A stretch of 64,000 nt of DNA from NCBI RefSeq assembly GCF_001861355.1, contig NZ_MASN01000029.1:1-64000 (forward strand), written 5' to 3'. Source of the DNA: Natrialba sp. SSL1. GTDB taxonomy: Archaea > Halobacteriota > Halobacteria > Halobacteriales > Natrialbaceae. The notes below the pieces were generated by a model. It was given only the letters and a program-made list of their open reading frames with translations. It was not told where the DNA came from and did no database searches. The position numbers and the translations under genes are program-made. Below are positions 1 through 8,749 of this stretch, piece by piece (the stretch's first letter is position 1; each line of letters begins with the position of its first letter).

Positions 1-949
1 CTTCGAACTCAAAAACACGAGTGGCCGAACTGTGCTTTCTCTTTCCAAAATCGGCGATATTCCAATGGTCTACCACCGCGACGTTCCCGACGATGCCACG
101 ATCAAAGAGGTCGTCGTCAAGCAGGAGCCGACCGGCGAATGGTTCGCCGTGCTCGGGATCGAAACCGAGGACGACGCGCCGCCGAAGCCCAAGAAACTCG
201 AGGACTGTGTCGGGATCGACGTGGGAATCCTGAAGTACGCTCACGACACCGACGGCACCGCAGTCGAACGACCCGACCTGTCCGACGAACGCGACCGGCT
301 GGAACGCGAGCAACGGAAACTCTCACGCAAAGAACACGGTTCCGCGAACTACCGCAAGCAACAGCGTACCGTCGCCAAACGCCACGCCGACCTGCAACGG
401 AAGCGGCAGGACTTCTTACACAAGCTCTCGAACTACTACGCTCGAGAGTACGACCTCGTAGCCGTCGAAGATCTCGACGCCAAGGGGTTGATGGAACTCC
501 CGTCGAACAGCCACAACCGTGCCGGGGCGGCGTGGGGGACTTTCCTCCGAATGCTCGAGTACAAGTGCGAACGCGAAGGCACCCACTTCGTAGCTGTCGA
601 TCCGACCGGGACGACCAAAGAATGTGCGGCCTGTGGTGTCGAGACCGACAAGCCGCTGTGGGTCCGCGAACACTCCTGCCCATCGTGTGGGTTCACGGCG
701 GACAGAGACTGGAACGCGGCCTACAACATCTTGGTACGCGGCCTGAAGGAAGTAGGGGCGGGCTGTCCCGAATCAACGTCCTCAGAATCGAAAGATTCTG
801 ATGGGCTGCGAAAATCGGCAGACGATTTTCGAACGCCTGCGGAGACTGCGCTCCCTACGGGGACCGATTCGGTTCCTGCAAAGCGCGTCGTGGAAACAGG
901 AAGCCCCATCTGCTTACGGGCGCGAAGCGCCCGTTCGCATGGTCCGTGA
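1..949 (+). CDS. tnpB: RNA-guided endonuclease TnpB (5' end outside window)
   Basis: The open frame runs from base 2 to the TGA at 947-949. RuvC-like motifs are all present: GIDVGI (first Asp), AVEDLDAKGL (Glu) and ADRDWNAAYN (last Asp). Between the last two sits a four-cysteine zinc ribbon (CAACG and CPSCG). The family contains RNA-guided DNA nucleases that help IS200/IS605 elements persist and are ancestral to Cas12. The C-terminal ~70 residues after the RuvC core are Ser/Asp-rich and overlap structured RNA sequence. Nothing shows inactivation in the visible part; the N-terminal wedge/REC part is cut off by the window edge. Confidence 0.9.
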   Translation, partial: FELKNTSGRTVLSLSKIGDIPMVYHRDVPDDATIKEVVVKQEPTGEWFAVLGIETEDDAPPKPKKLEDCVGIDVGILKYAHDTDGTAVERPDLSDERDRLEREQRKLSRKEHGSANYRKQQRTVAKRHADLQRKRQDFLHKLSNYYAREYDLVAVEDLDAKGLMELPSNSHNRAGAAWGTFLRMLEYKCEREGTHFVAVDPTGTTKECAACGVETDKPLWVREHSCPSCGFTADRDWNAAYNILVRGLKEVGAGCPESTSSESKDSDGLRKSADDFRTPAETALPTGTDSVPAKRVVETGSPICLRARSARSHGP

Positions 950-1065
950 GACCTTTGGTCTCACGCTACCCTCAAGGAGCGAACGGCGCAAGCCGTGAGC
1001 GAGTAGGGTGGGGAGGAAGTCACAGAGTGGACGGAGAATACCTCGGGGCTTGAACCGAGGGGATC
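780..1065 (+). ncRNA. putative omegaRNA / sense-overlapping RNA of TnpB
   Basis: The 3' end of tnpB and the following ~115 bases carry clustered hairpins: GGGCGC/GCGCCC at 919-933, GTGAGACC/GGTCTCAC at 945-963, and the right-end hairpin at 1041-1060. In this family the guide RNA overlaps the tnpB 3' end and finishes at the right end, and sense-overlapping RNAs of haloarchaeal tnpB genes are known. Its 5' limit here is a guess; the guide would start just past the right-end boundary. Confidence 0.45.
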
Positions 1066-1137
1066 ACCAGGACGATAGCTTCCGGACCAGCACTCACCTG
1101 AGAAGAGCAGCTACCCACCGGTGAACTGGTATTGTGA

Positions 1138-2289
1138 TCAGTCGCTTCCCACGCCCATCGACTCCGGTTGCTCCGGACGAGCGTGCTGGCCGAACTGCCG
1201 AACCGACTCGAGTTCGTCGACAGCGCCTTCGGCGAGTGCCACGTCGACGATGAGATCTGAGAGGGGAACCGTGTCCGCGAGGAACTCGTCACGGCGGCGT
1301 TGGTGGGGATCGTCGACAGTCGTGTCGGCTCCGCCCGCGCCATCGCCGGTCGCGCCGTCACCGAGCAGCGCTTCGATCTCGTCACAGATCCCGTCCGGCG
1401 AGGCAACGTTTCGGATGAGGCCGCGCTTCTCGAGTTCGACGAAATTCCCCATATCGTCCTCGCCGACGAAGGAGTTCGAGCGGATCGCGGGCGTGCCGAG
1501 GAGGGCAGCCTCGGTAACCATCGTCTGCGTGTCGGCGACGAGCAGGTCGGCCGCCGAAAGCGCGTCGTGGAGCAGCGCCGGATGCAGATCGAACGAGCGG
1601 GCGGGCAGTCCCTCGAGGTTGGCGGTGTCGCCCTCATCCGAGACGAGCACCGTCGCCTCTTCGGCCAACTGCTCGATGATCTGTCGGCGCTCGGTTCCCG
1701 TAATTCCCCGCTTGCCGACGTCGTGCTGGGAGCCGAAGGCGTTGAGCCGAAGAAGAGCGAACGGCTCGTCCGCCCCGAGGTCGAGTGCATCTCGAACGTC
1801 GGGATTCGGCTCGTAGACGTTCGGATGGAGGTACGCACACTCCTTGAGCCCCTCGAAGACGTAGTGGTGCTCGCCCAGATCCTTGCGGAAGGTGTTCGGT
1901 GTCAGAACGGTCCGGGCGAACGGCGTCGAAATCGCGTGATCGAACGCCGCCGGCTCGGAGTCGATCAGCAACACCGTTGGAGTCCGCAGGACGGCACCCG
2001 TATGGGCCGCATAGCCGCCCATCCCGAAGATCAGATCCGGATCGAACCGCCGTGCCAGCCGAATCGCCCGCACGTAGTGAGCCGGCAGACGGCTTACGAG
2101 TGATCCCTTCGTCGTCCCGCAGGCACCGTACACCTCGTAGGGCAGGTCGTGCCACTCGAGTAGGTCGACGGTGCAGGTGTACTCGCGAGCGAGGATGCGA
2201 ACGTCGTGGCCACGCGCTCGAAGGTCACGAACGGCGTGTTTGTATAGATGGACGTGCGCCGGCGTATTGGTGAAGAACAGGAATTTCAT
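1138..2289 (-). CDS. DUF354 family protein (GT-B fold)
   Basis: A 383-residue protein of the DUF354 family, which is related to UDP-GlcNAc 2-epimerases and GT-B glycosyltransferases. It starts MKFLFFTNTPAHVHLYK, the usual beginning (first Rossmann strand plus a His-containing loop) and holds the family-like FGMGGYAAHTGAVLRTPTV segment near residue 90. The C-terminal half has ADLLVADTQTMVTEAALLGTPAI (around residues 275-300), which resembles the nucleotide-sugar-binding side of GT-B enzymes. It is divergent from the gene at 2464 and lies at the edge of the surface-polysaccharide locus, so a role in sugar transfer or nucleotide-sugar conversion is inferred. Substrate unknown. Confidence 0.8.
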   Translation of the reverse strand: MKFLFFTNTPAHVHLYKHAVRDLRARGHDVRILAREYTCTVDLLEWHDLPYEVYGACGTTKGSLVSRLPAHYVRAIRLARRFDPDLIFGMGGYAAHTGAVLRTPTVLLIDSEPAAFDHAISTPFARTVLTPNTFRKDLGEHHYVFEGLKECAYLHPNVYEPNPDVRDALDLGADEPFALLRLNAFGSQHDVGKRGITGTERRQIIEQLAEEATVLVSDEGDTANLEGLPARSFDLHPALLHDALSAADLLVADTQTMVTEAALLGTPAIRSNSFVGEDDMGNFVELEKRGLIRNVASPDGICDEIEALLGDGATGDGAGGADTTVDDPHQRRRDEFLADTVPLSDLIVDVALAEGAVDELESVRQFGQHARPEQPESMGVGSD

Positions 2290-2428
2290 GAAAGCGATGT
2301 CTCCCGAGGGTCGGTGCCCCGCCAGCAGGGTTTGTTATCTCCCACATACCAGTTCGGACGAGCGTCATCGTGGACGACTGGTTCTGACTACCCGCTTGCC
2401 GTGTCGCCGGTACAGCGGGTAGCGAGCG

Positions 2429-2436
2429 TATAATAA
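2429..2436 (+). promoter_or_regulatory. TATA box for the 2464 gene
   Basis: TATAATAA lies 28 nt before the ATG at 2464, the distance expected for a leaderless haloarchaeal transcript. It supports that start codon. Confidence 0.6.
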
Positions 2437-2463
2437 TGGGACGCAGTGGGGAGCCTCGAGTAG

Positions 2464-3900
2464 ATGCAGTCGCAAGGATTTCCCGACACTGGCGGCGTGA
2501 CCGAGACCGGCGGGCGAGTCGAGCTGGGTGCGACAGCTGCGGAGACCGTCGAGCAGTACGAACCCGTACTGGATGCGACGCTCGCGTACGCGCGCCGACA
2601 CGACTATATCGGCCCGGATTACGGCGACGGCTTGAGTAGCCAGCTCCTTCAGGCGCTGCCGTTCGAGAACCGCGTGCTGAATCTCGTCGTTCAGGAGACG
2701 GTCAAGCGCACGCCCATCGACGTGCGGCCGCTGTTCCGCGTCGAGTGCAAGCGCAACTACAAGGGCGCGGCGCTGTTCGCGATGGCCAACCGGAACTATC
2801 AGCAGTTGGCCGCCCAGGACATCGCAGATCGCGGCGTCGCGGACCTGCCGTTCGACCCCGAAGGCGAGGCTGACCGGCTCGTCGATTGGCTCGTCGACGA
2901 ACGGATCACGGACTACAGCGGTTTCTGCGGCGGCCACCGCCACCCGATCCAGCACCTCCACACCAAGGGCGTGCCGAGCGATCCCGACATCGTCTCGACC
3001 GCCTACGCCGTCAGGGCGTTCCTCCAGGCCGCCCGCACCGACGACGACGCCGAGGAGTACGCCGAACTCGCCCGCACCGCCGTCGATTTCCTCGTTGAGG
3101 ACCTGAACTATCGGGAGGTCGAGACCGGCGCGAAGGTAGACTACCACATGAACCACCCCGATGACTCCTACACCGTCAACGCGGCCGCCATCGGCGCTCA
3201 CATGCTCGTCGACCTCTACGACTACTTCGGCGACGAGGAGTACCGCGAACGCGCGACGAAGATCCTCGACCATATCGCCACGGCCCAGACCGACATCGGC
3301 GGCTGGCCCTACCGCCTCCCAGCCTCCGCCTCCCACCTCTCGATGGACAGCCACCACAACGGCTTCGTCATCGAAGCCTTCCAGCACTACCGCGACGTGC
3401 TCGGGAGCGACCGCTACGCCGACACCCTCGACACCGCACTCGAGTTCTACCGCGAGGACCTGTTCGACCTCGACGGCGCGCCGAACTTCGACGAGGAGAA
3501 CGCCTACCCGCGCGATATCCACGCGAGCACGCAGGGAATACTCGTGTTCACGAAGGAAGGGGAACTCGAGTTGGCGGAGCGAATCCTGCGCTGGGTGCTC
3601 GCGAATCTGCAGGTTGAGGGTGAGGAAGGGCGATACTACTACCGGAAGTACCGCCATCACACGAAGCGGGTGACGCTGATGCGCTGGTGTCAGGGCTGGA
3701 TGGCCTACGCGATGTCGGAGTTCCTGCTGGCGGTGGCCGATGCGGACACTAACGCGAGTACGGTGGTGAACTCGATGGAGTCGAGTGCGACCGAGACGGA
3801 GGCGGAGGCCCAGGCGCTGGCGCAGCCGACGACCGACGGCGGGCGACCACCGGATGGGACTCCGAGCGACTGTGGAGACGAGACTGACTCCCAGTCATGA
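2464..3900 (+). CDS. six-hairpin (alpha/alpha barrel) glycosidase-like protein
   Basis: A 478-residue soluble protein with helical repeats ending in aromatic/His-rich loops (FCGGHRHPIQHLH near residue 157, DIGGWPYRLPAS near 280, SMDSHHNGFVIEAF near 300), typical of (alpha/alpha)6-barrel sugar-active proteins. Homologues in haloarchaea are often labelled 'antibiotic ABC transporter permease', but no membrane segment is visible here, so I reject that name. The final ~50 residues are a polar tail. Its stop overlaps the next gene by four bases (ATGA), so it is co-transcribed with the GT4 glycosyltransferase. Role in glycan metabolism is inferred; catalytic residues are not assigned. Confidence 0.7.
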   Translation: MQSQGFPDTGGVTETGGRVELGATAAETVEQYEPVLDATLAYARRHDYIGPDYGDGLSSQLLQALPFENRVLNLVVQETVKRTPIDVRPLFRVECKRNYKGAALFAMANRNYQQLAAQDIADRGVADLPFDPEGEADRLVDWLVDERITDYSGFCGGHRHPIQHLHTKGVPSDPDIVSTAYAVRAFLQAARTDDDAEEYAELARTAVDFLVEDLNYREVETGAKVDYHMNHPDDSYTVNAAAIGAHMLVDLYDYFGDEEYRERATKILDHIATAQTDIGGWPYRLPASASHLSMDSHHNGFVIEAFQHYRDVLGSDRYADTLDTALEFYREDLFDLDGAPNFDEENAYPRDIHASTQGILVFTKEGELELAERILRWVLANLQVEGEEGRYYYRKYRHHTKRVTLMRWCQGWMAYAMSEFLLAVADADTNASTVVNSMESSATETEAEAQALAQPTTDGGRPPDGTPSDCGDETDSQS

Positions 3901-5177
3901 GCCTCCGAACGCGGGACGGTGGCGACGACGACGGTGCCGATGTCGATGCCGGTGCCGATGGCGACCGAACGGAGACAACGACGGGAGCAGAATCACCAGC
4001 AGACGGAGACCCGCATCCGACGGAGGACTCGAACCACGCCCGCAGCGTCGCCAAAACCCAGCGGGTGCTCGCCATCACCGGCCTCGCGCACAAGAACGAG
4101 CGCCACTACGGCCCGCTCGCAGACGTGGCGGGGGAGACGACGCTCGTCTCGCTCGCCCCCGTCGAAGGCGTCGACGCGGCCCGAAATATCACCGTTCCCC
4201 AGGTCGGACCGCGGCTCCTGCGCGTCGTCTTGCTCTTCGTCGTCGCACTGTTCGAGGCCCGCCGGAACGAGTACGACGCGGTCGCCTCCATTTCGCTGTT
4301 TCCCTACGGCTGCTACGCACTCGGGCTGAAGGCCATCTTCGGGCTGCCGGCCCACCTCGGCATCATCGGTATCGACCTCGACCACCACGCGACCCAGCGG
4401 TACGGCCCGCTCGTCCGCTGGCTGTTCAGACGCTTCGACGTCGTATCGGTTCCCGGCTCCGACCACGCGGCCCGACTCGAACGCTGTGGCGTCCCCGCCG
4501 AGCGAATCGCCCGGCTGACGAATCCGATCGACGTCGATACCTACAGGCCCGAAGCGGCCGATACTGTCGACGACGATTCCGCTCCCGACGACCAGGACGC
4601 CACCGACTACGACTATGACTTCGCCTGGGTCGGCCGCTTCGGCCCCGAAAAAGATCCCCACCGATTCGTCGCGGCGATGGACGTACTCGAGTCCCGCCGA
4701 CAGAATTCCGAGTACACCGCGGTCATGGTCGGCGACGGTGCACTTCACGACGAGGTCGCAGCGCACATTCGGGCGCGGGGACTCGAGGACACCATCGAAC
4801 TCGCGGGCTGGGTCGACGACCCGATCGACTACTACCGCCGCTCGCGGGCGTTCGTGCTCACCTCCGAGCGCGACGCGCTGCCGCTCGTCTTGCTCGAAGC
4901 GATGGCGACCGGACTCGCGCCGGTCGTGCCTCGCGTCGGCTCGATTCCGGACGCCGTTGCGGACGGCGAGAACGGGATCATCGTCCCGGACCGACAGCCG
5001 GAGACGGTCGCCGCGGCGATGGAACGCCTCCTTGAGAAAGACGAACTGCGCCGTTCGCACGCGAGTGCGGCGACCGAGGTCCGAGAGTCGTTCTCGATGT
5101 CACGAGCCAGCACGGATTGGGCACGGATACTGGCTTCGATGGCCGGGACACAGCACCACTCGAGTTCGAGTCACTAG
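3897..5177 (+). CDS. GT4-family glycosyltransferase
   Basis: A 426-residue retaining glycosyltransferase of GT-B fold. The first ~45 residues are an Asp/Gly/Thr-rich tail. The catalytic core follows: FAWVGRFGPEKDPHRFV (donor-domain start, near residue 243) and ERDALPLVLLEAMATGLAPVV (the E-x7-E region, near 325). The ATG overlaps the stop of the upstream gene. A hydrophobic stretch (LLRVVLLFVVALFEA, about residue 105) may attach it to the inner face of the membrane. Likely adds a sugar to a lipid-linked glycan; donor and acceptor cannot be read from sequence. Confidence 0.85.
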   Translation: MSLRTRDGGDDDGADVDAGADGDRTETTTGAESPADGDPHPTEDSNHARSVAKTQRVLAITGLAHKNERHYGPLADVAGETTLVSLAPVEGVDAARNITVPQVGPRLLRVVLLFVVALFEARRNEYDAVASISLFPYGCYALGLKAIFGLPAHLGIIGIDLDHHATQRYGPLVRWLFRRFDVVSVPGSDHAARLERCGVPAERIARLTNPIDVDTYRPEAADTVDDDSAPDDQDATDYDYDFAWVGRFGPEKDPHRFVAAMDVLESRRQNSEYTAVMVGDGALHDEVAAHIRARGLEDTIELAGWVDDPIDYYRRSRAFVLTSERDALPLVLLEAMATGLAPVVPRVGSIPDAVADGENGIIVPDRQPETVAAAMERLLEKDELRRSHASAATEVRESFSMSRASTDWARILASMAGTQHHSSSSH

Positions 5178-5264
5178 CCCATCGCCCAAACGATCGGGAT
5201 CGGACCCGCTACGCCAGGGTAACGACGTGGTAACAAAACCGTCAGTCATCACACGCTGACCTAC

Positions 5265-6284
5265 ATGGACATCGAACGACTCGACCTCGCGGCGTGGGAC
5301 GACGCCCTCCCCGCCCGCGGCTTCGACGTCTTTCACGACCCCGACGCGCTCGCCGTCCTCGACGCCCACGCGGACAGCGAGTTGCGGCTGTACGGCGCGT
5401 TCAAAGGCCAACAGGTCGTCGGCCTGCTCCCTGTTTTCGTCGACGACAAGCCAGTCGGGCGCACGATCTTCTCGCCGCCGCCGGGACTCGGCGTCCCGCG
5501 ACTCGGCCCGATCATCAACCCCAACAGCCCCAAGCAGCGCAAGTGGGAGCGCATCAACGCCGCGCTCGCCGAGGGCGTCCTCGAGGACCTCGAAACCGAC
5601 CGGCGCTCGACGCTGTTCCGCATGACCTGTCCACTCGAGTACGCCGACCCGCGACCCTACGTCTGGAACGACCTCGCGGCCGAGCCGTCGTTCACCTACG
5701 TGGTCGACCTCGAGGACTGTGCGGACGTCGAGGACGCGATGGCGGGCTTCAGCAAGAGCCTGCGAAACGAGATGCGCCGGTACGACGAGCTCGACCTCTC
5801 GATCGAAACGGAGGGGGTCGATTCGGCGCTGCGGGTCTACGACGACGTAGTGGCGCAGTACGAGGAGTACGACGACACCGCGCCGATGTCCCGTCCCTTC
5901 CTGCGTGATCTCCTCTCGAGTCTGGACGACGACCGCTGGCGGGTGTACGTGGCGCGAACGCCCGACGGCGAGTACAAGAGCGGCATCATCACGCTGTTCT
6001 CGAACGATCTGGCGTACTACTGGCAGGGCGGGGTCACCGCCTCCTACGACCACGTGAGCGTCAACAACTGCCTCCACCGGGTGATCCTGGAGGACATCGT
6101 CACGGAGCCGGCACTCGAGTCCATCACGGGCTACGATCTGGTCGGGGCGAACACGGAGCGTCTCTGTGAGTACAAGGGCAAGTTCAACGGCGAGCTTCGG
6201 CCGTACTACACCGTGGAGTCGGCCGGACTCGAGATGACGCTCGCGAAGTCGGCGTACGAGCGGGTTGCTGGGTCGCTGAAGTGA
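5265..6284 (+). CDS. FemAB/GNAT-like peptidyl- or acyltransferase
   Basis: A 339-residue protein of the FemAB-like GNAT group (duplicated acetyltransferase fold). It shows IFSPPPGLGVPRLGP around residue 67, FSKSLRNEMRR around 163 (the conserved Arg/Asn segment), a GNAT-like core with YYWQGGVTASYDHVSVNN near 250, and YDLVGANTERLCEYKGKFN near 286. Such proteins in bacteria use aminoacyl-tRNA to add amino acids to cell-wall precursors; archaeal members are uncharacterised. It sits 87 bases after the GT4 gene and has a paralogue at 18198-19208. A role in decorating the surface glycan is inferred. Confidence 0.8.
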   Translation: MDIERLDLAAWDDALPARGFDVFHDPDALAVLDAHADSELRLYGAFKGQQVVGLLPVFVDDKPVGRTIFSPPPGLGVPRLGPIINPNSPKQRKWERINAALAEGVLEDLETDRRSTLFRMTCPLEYADPRPYVWNDLAAEPSFTYVVDLEDCADVEDAMAGFSKSLRNEMRRYDELDLSIETEGVDSALRVYDDVVAQYEEYDDTAPMSRPFLRDLLSSLDDDRWRVYVARTPDGEYKSGIITLFSNDLAYYWQGGVTASYDHVSVNNCLHRVILEDIVTEPALESITGYDLVGANTERLCEYKGKFNGELRPYYTVESAGLEMTLAKSAYERVAGSLK

Positions 6285-6352
6285 GGGAGAAAGAGTAAAA
6301 TTCGGTGTTGAATTGTCGTCCTGTTGCTGCTCCGTCACACTCACTGAGTCCG

Positions 6353-6778
6353 TTACTGCGGCGCTGGCGGTCCCTGCTCCTGGCTACGACCAACGACCAC
6401 GAGGGCTCCGAAGTAGACGACCAGTCCGACCCAGAGATACGTCCAGGGGTCGGTCGCGGCGACGACTTCGAAGACTCCGTTGACCGTGGCTACAAGTAGC
6501 ATGCTTACGAAGGCGTAATAGCCGGCCCGGTAGTATCGGCCCTGTTTTCGCTCGATTTCGGCGTCGGAGCTGCTCCGGGCCTCTCTGATCGCCAGCCAGC
6601 CGACCCCGATCATCACGCCGGCGACGACGTACACGCCGCCGAGCAATAGCCAGGGGTCACCGCTGTAGACGTTGTAGGCGGTGAACACGAGCGCGAGCGC
6701 GAGGCCGGCACTGATCAGCAGGCACCCGTTCTGGCGCTGGTCGGCGACAGTCGCAGGCGGGGACAGCAGCGAGACCAT
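6353..6778 (-). CDS. small polytopic membrane protein
   Basis: A 141-residue protein with four predicted membrane spans (roughly residues 20-38, 43-62, 84-104, 110-128), a short basic/acidic cytoplasmic loop (EARSSSDAEIERKQGRYYRAGY) and a Pro-rich C-terminus. I do not recognise the family. It is the only minus-strand gene between plus-strand glycan genes and is convergent with the FemAB gene. Confidence 0.65.
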   Translation of the reverse strand: MVSLLSPPATVADQRQNGCLLISAGLALALVFTAYNVYSGDPWLLLGGVYVVAGVMIGVGWLAIREARSSSDAEIERKQGRYYRAGYYAFVSMLLVATVNGVFEVVAATDPWTYLWVGLVVYFGALVVVGRSQEQGPPAPQ

Positions 6779-7403
6779 AGCGGAAACGTCACGTGGTTTC
6801 CATATATGTCTGGTGGATAGTTGTTTCGGCAGTGGCTGAGAACGGCTGTGGTCCCGCGAGAGCCCGGTAAGAACTACTTACGCGACGGCAACCCCTGTTC
6901 GTGTGCGGGACCATATACGACGTACCACGCACCGCGTTCAGCCACTGTTCGGCGAACCGGGAGTGTATCGGTGTCGCTGACAGCACACAAGCGGCACATT
7001 CGTCGACGTACACTACTCTTAACTAACGTTCGGGATTCTGTGGGTTGGATCATGGCTCTCTTCGGCGCGGGACAGCGGACGCTTTCAGCGGTGATCGATC
7101 TCCCCGTGGCGGTGCAGACGCGCATCGGTATCGGCAGCCACAGTCACACTCACAGCCACAACCACAGCAACACCCACACGAGAACAGGCATGTTCTCCCT
7201 CCTTCCCACACGGTGGAACTCGAGTACCCGTCCTTCCACCACTCTCACTCCCACTTCCATTCCCACACCGACACCCACCATTTCCCGACGACAGACCGCA
7301 GTCGACGATGGGGGACGGCGAAGGCACGGACGCGGGCGCGGACGAGAACGAGACCGCGGACGTGGACAAAAACGCGGACGATCGAACGGAGCAGGTGACC
7401 AAC
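6779..7403 (+). other. gene-poor interval ahead of the ATP-grasp gene
   Basis: About 620 bases without a supportable gene. It has a weak TATA-like stretch (ACTCTTAACTAA near 7012-7025) and a hexameric CACACC/CACTCC-type low-complexity run at 7130-7285. Open frames across it have Ser/Thr/His/Arg-rich compositions unlike haloarchaeal proteins. Confidence 0.5.
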
Positions 7404-8639
7404 ATGAGCGGTGAGCCGTGGACCCACTCCGTCGTCGTCCCGGCGATCACCGCCCCAAGTAGCGTCGCCTGCCTTCGGACCCTCGGACGGCGCGACATCC
7501 GAACCATCGTCGTTGCGGAGGACGAAACCGCACCGGCTCTGCGCTCGAAGTACTGCGACGAGGCCGTCCCAGTTCCGGACCCCCACGAGGATCTGGTCGC
7601 CTACAAGGACGCGCTGCTCTCCGTCGCGACCCGCTCCGACGTGCAGACGATTATTCCCGTCCGGGACGTCGACGTCTACGTACTCGCGAAGTACAAATCC
7701 GAGTTCGCCGACCACGTCGCCACCCCCTGGCCCGACATGGACACCCTCGCCAGCGCACAGGACCGAATCCGTCTCTTCGACGCGGCCGAAGAGGCCGGCG
7801 TGGGTGTTCCAGAGACAGGGGTACTCGAGTCCGATCCTGATTTTGGTTCGGACGCCGACCGACCGTGGAGTCAAGAGTGGATCGTCAAGGCCCGATACGC
7901 CGTGCTCGCCGACGAGTACGTCGACGACTACAGCCCGGAGCAGTACGTCGACCCGCCGAAAACCGAGTATCTCCGCCCCGGTGCCGAGCCGGATATCGAC
8001 GCGCTCACGCGGGAGATGGGTCATCAGCCGCTGCTTCAGGAGTACGTTCCCGTCACCGACGAGTACGGCTTCTTCGCGCTCTACGACCACGGCGAGCCGG
8101 TCGCCACGTTCCAGCACCGCCAGATTCGTGGCTACAGCTACGCCGGCGGCGCGAGTTCCTACCGGGAGTCCGTTCGCATCCCGGCACTCGAGGAGGCTGG
8201 CCGAGATCTACTGGGACACCTCGACTGGCACGGGCTGGCGATGGTCGAGTTCCTGCGGGACGAGGACGGCGAGTTCAAACTAATGGAGATCAATCCGCGG
8301 TTCTGGTCGTCGTTGCCGTTTTCGGTGCAGGCGGGCGCGGACTTTCCGTACTACTACTGGCAGCTCGCGACCGGAGAACGCGAGGCGATCGAGCACAGCT
8401 ACCAGGCGGACATCGCCGGCCACCTGCTGCGCGGAGAACTGCTCTACCTGTACTCGATCCTGTTCGACGACGTGGAACTGGCGGAGAAACCCTCGTTCAC
8501 GGAATCGCTCTCGGAAATTCTGTCGTCGATCGGTCGCGAGACGCGGTTCGATTACGCGAGCCTCGACGATCCGCGGCCGTTCGTTCGCGACCTGCGGAAC
8601 GCGTATCAGTACTACAAAGAGAAGGAGTCAGTCAAGTAG
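7404..8639 (+). CDS. ATP-grasp carboxylate-amine ligase
   Basis: A 411-residue ATP-grasp enzyme. The N-terminal ~90 residues form a Rossmann-like pre-ATP-grasp domain (TIIPVRDVDVYVLAKYK). The ATP-grasp core follows with WIVKARYAVLADEY (Lys near residue 160), LLQEYVPVTDEYGFFALYD (near 215) and the Mg-binding end EFKLMEINPRFWSS (Glu/Asn). A frame extension to 7308 exists, but AGGTGA at 7393-7398, five bases before the ATG at 7404, decides the start; the extension is Asp/Thr-rich junk-like. The family joins a carboxylate to an amine with ATP. Next to two FemAB-like enzymes this hints at amide decoration of a surface polymer. Confidence 0.8.
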   Translation: MSGEPWTHSVVVPAITAPSSVACLRTLGRRDIRTIVVAEDETAPALRSKYCDEAVPVPDPHEDLVAYKDALLSVATRSDVQTIIPVRDVDVYVLAKYKSEFADHVATPWPDMDTLASAQDRIRLFDAAEEAGVGVPETGVLESDPDFGSDADRPWSQEWIVKARYAVLADEYVDDYSPEQYVDPPKTEYLRPGAEPDIDALTREMGHQPLLQEYVPVTDEYGFFALYDHGEPVATFQHRQIRGYSYAGGASSYRESVRIPALEEAGRDLLGHLDWHGLAMVEFLRDEDGEFKLMEINPRFWSSLPFSVQAGADFPYYYWQLATGEREAIEHSYQADIAGHLLRGELLYLYSILFDDVELAEKPSFTESLSEILSSIGRETRFDYASLDDPRPFVRDLRNAYQYYKEKESVK

Positions 8640-8749
8640 CGTGTCTCGTCGTGGTCACGTCCCGGAAAGGGTCGACCCCAATAGCCGCGGTCGAAGTGAC
8701 CGTGATCGACTGGCCAGTTGACCAACCGCTCAGTCCGACGGCGGTATCG

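Larger units (their letters stand above)
1..1065 (+). mobile_element. IS200/IS605 (IS1341-type) element, right part
   Basis: The window opens inside a transposon of the TnpB-only or IS605 type. Visible are the tnpB gene, short hairpins after it, and an inverted repeat (CCTCGG at 1041-1046 and CCGAGG at 1055-1060, 8-nt loop) that looks like the sub-terminal hairpin of a right end. The left end and any tnpA lie outside the window. The right boundary near 1065 is an estimate; no target-site duplication is expected for this family. Confidence 0.6.

Noticed and set aside
2365-3660. Long open frame opposite the alpha/alpha-barrel gene
   Set aside because: Its Val/Arg-rich composition and exact overlap with a better gene on the other strand mark it as an effect of high GC.
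2464-3900. Naming this gene an antibiotic ABC transporter permease
   Set aside because: The label circulates for homologues, but no membrane span is present.
6821-7414. 197-residue frame before the ATP-grasp gene
   Set aside because: Its His/Ser/Thr/Arg repeats come from hexamer runs; not a haloarchaeal-like protein.
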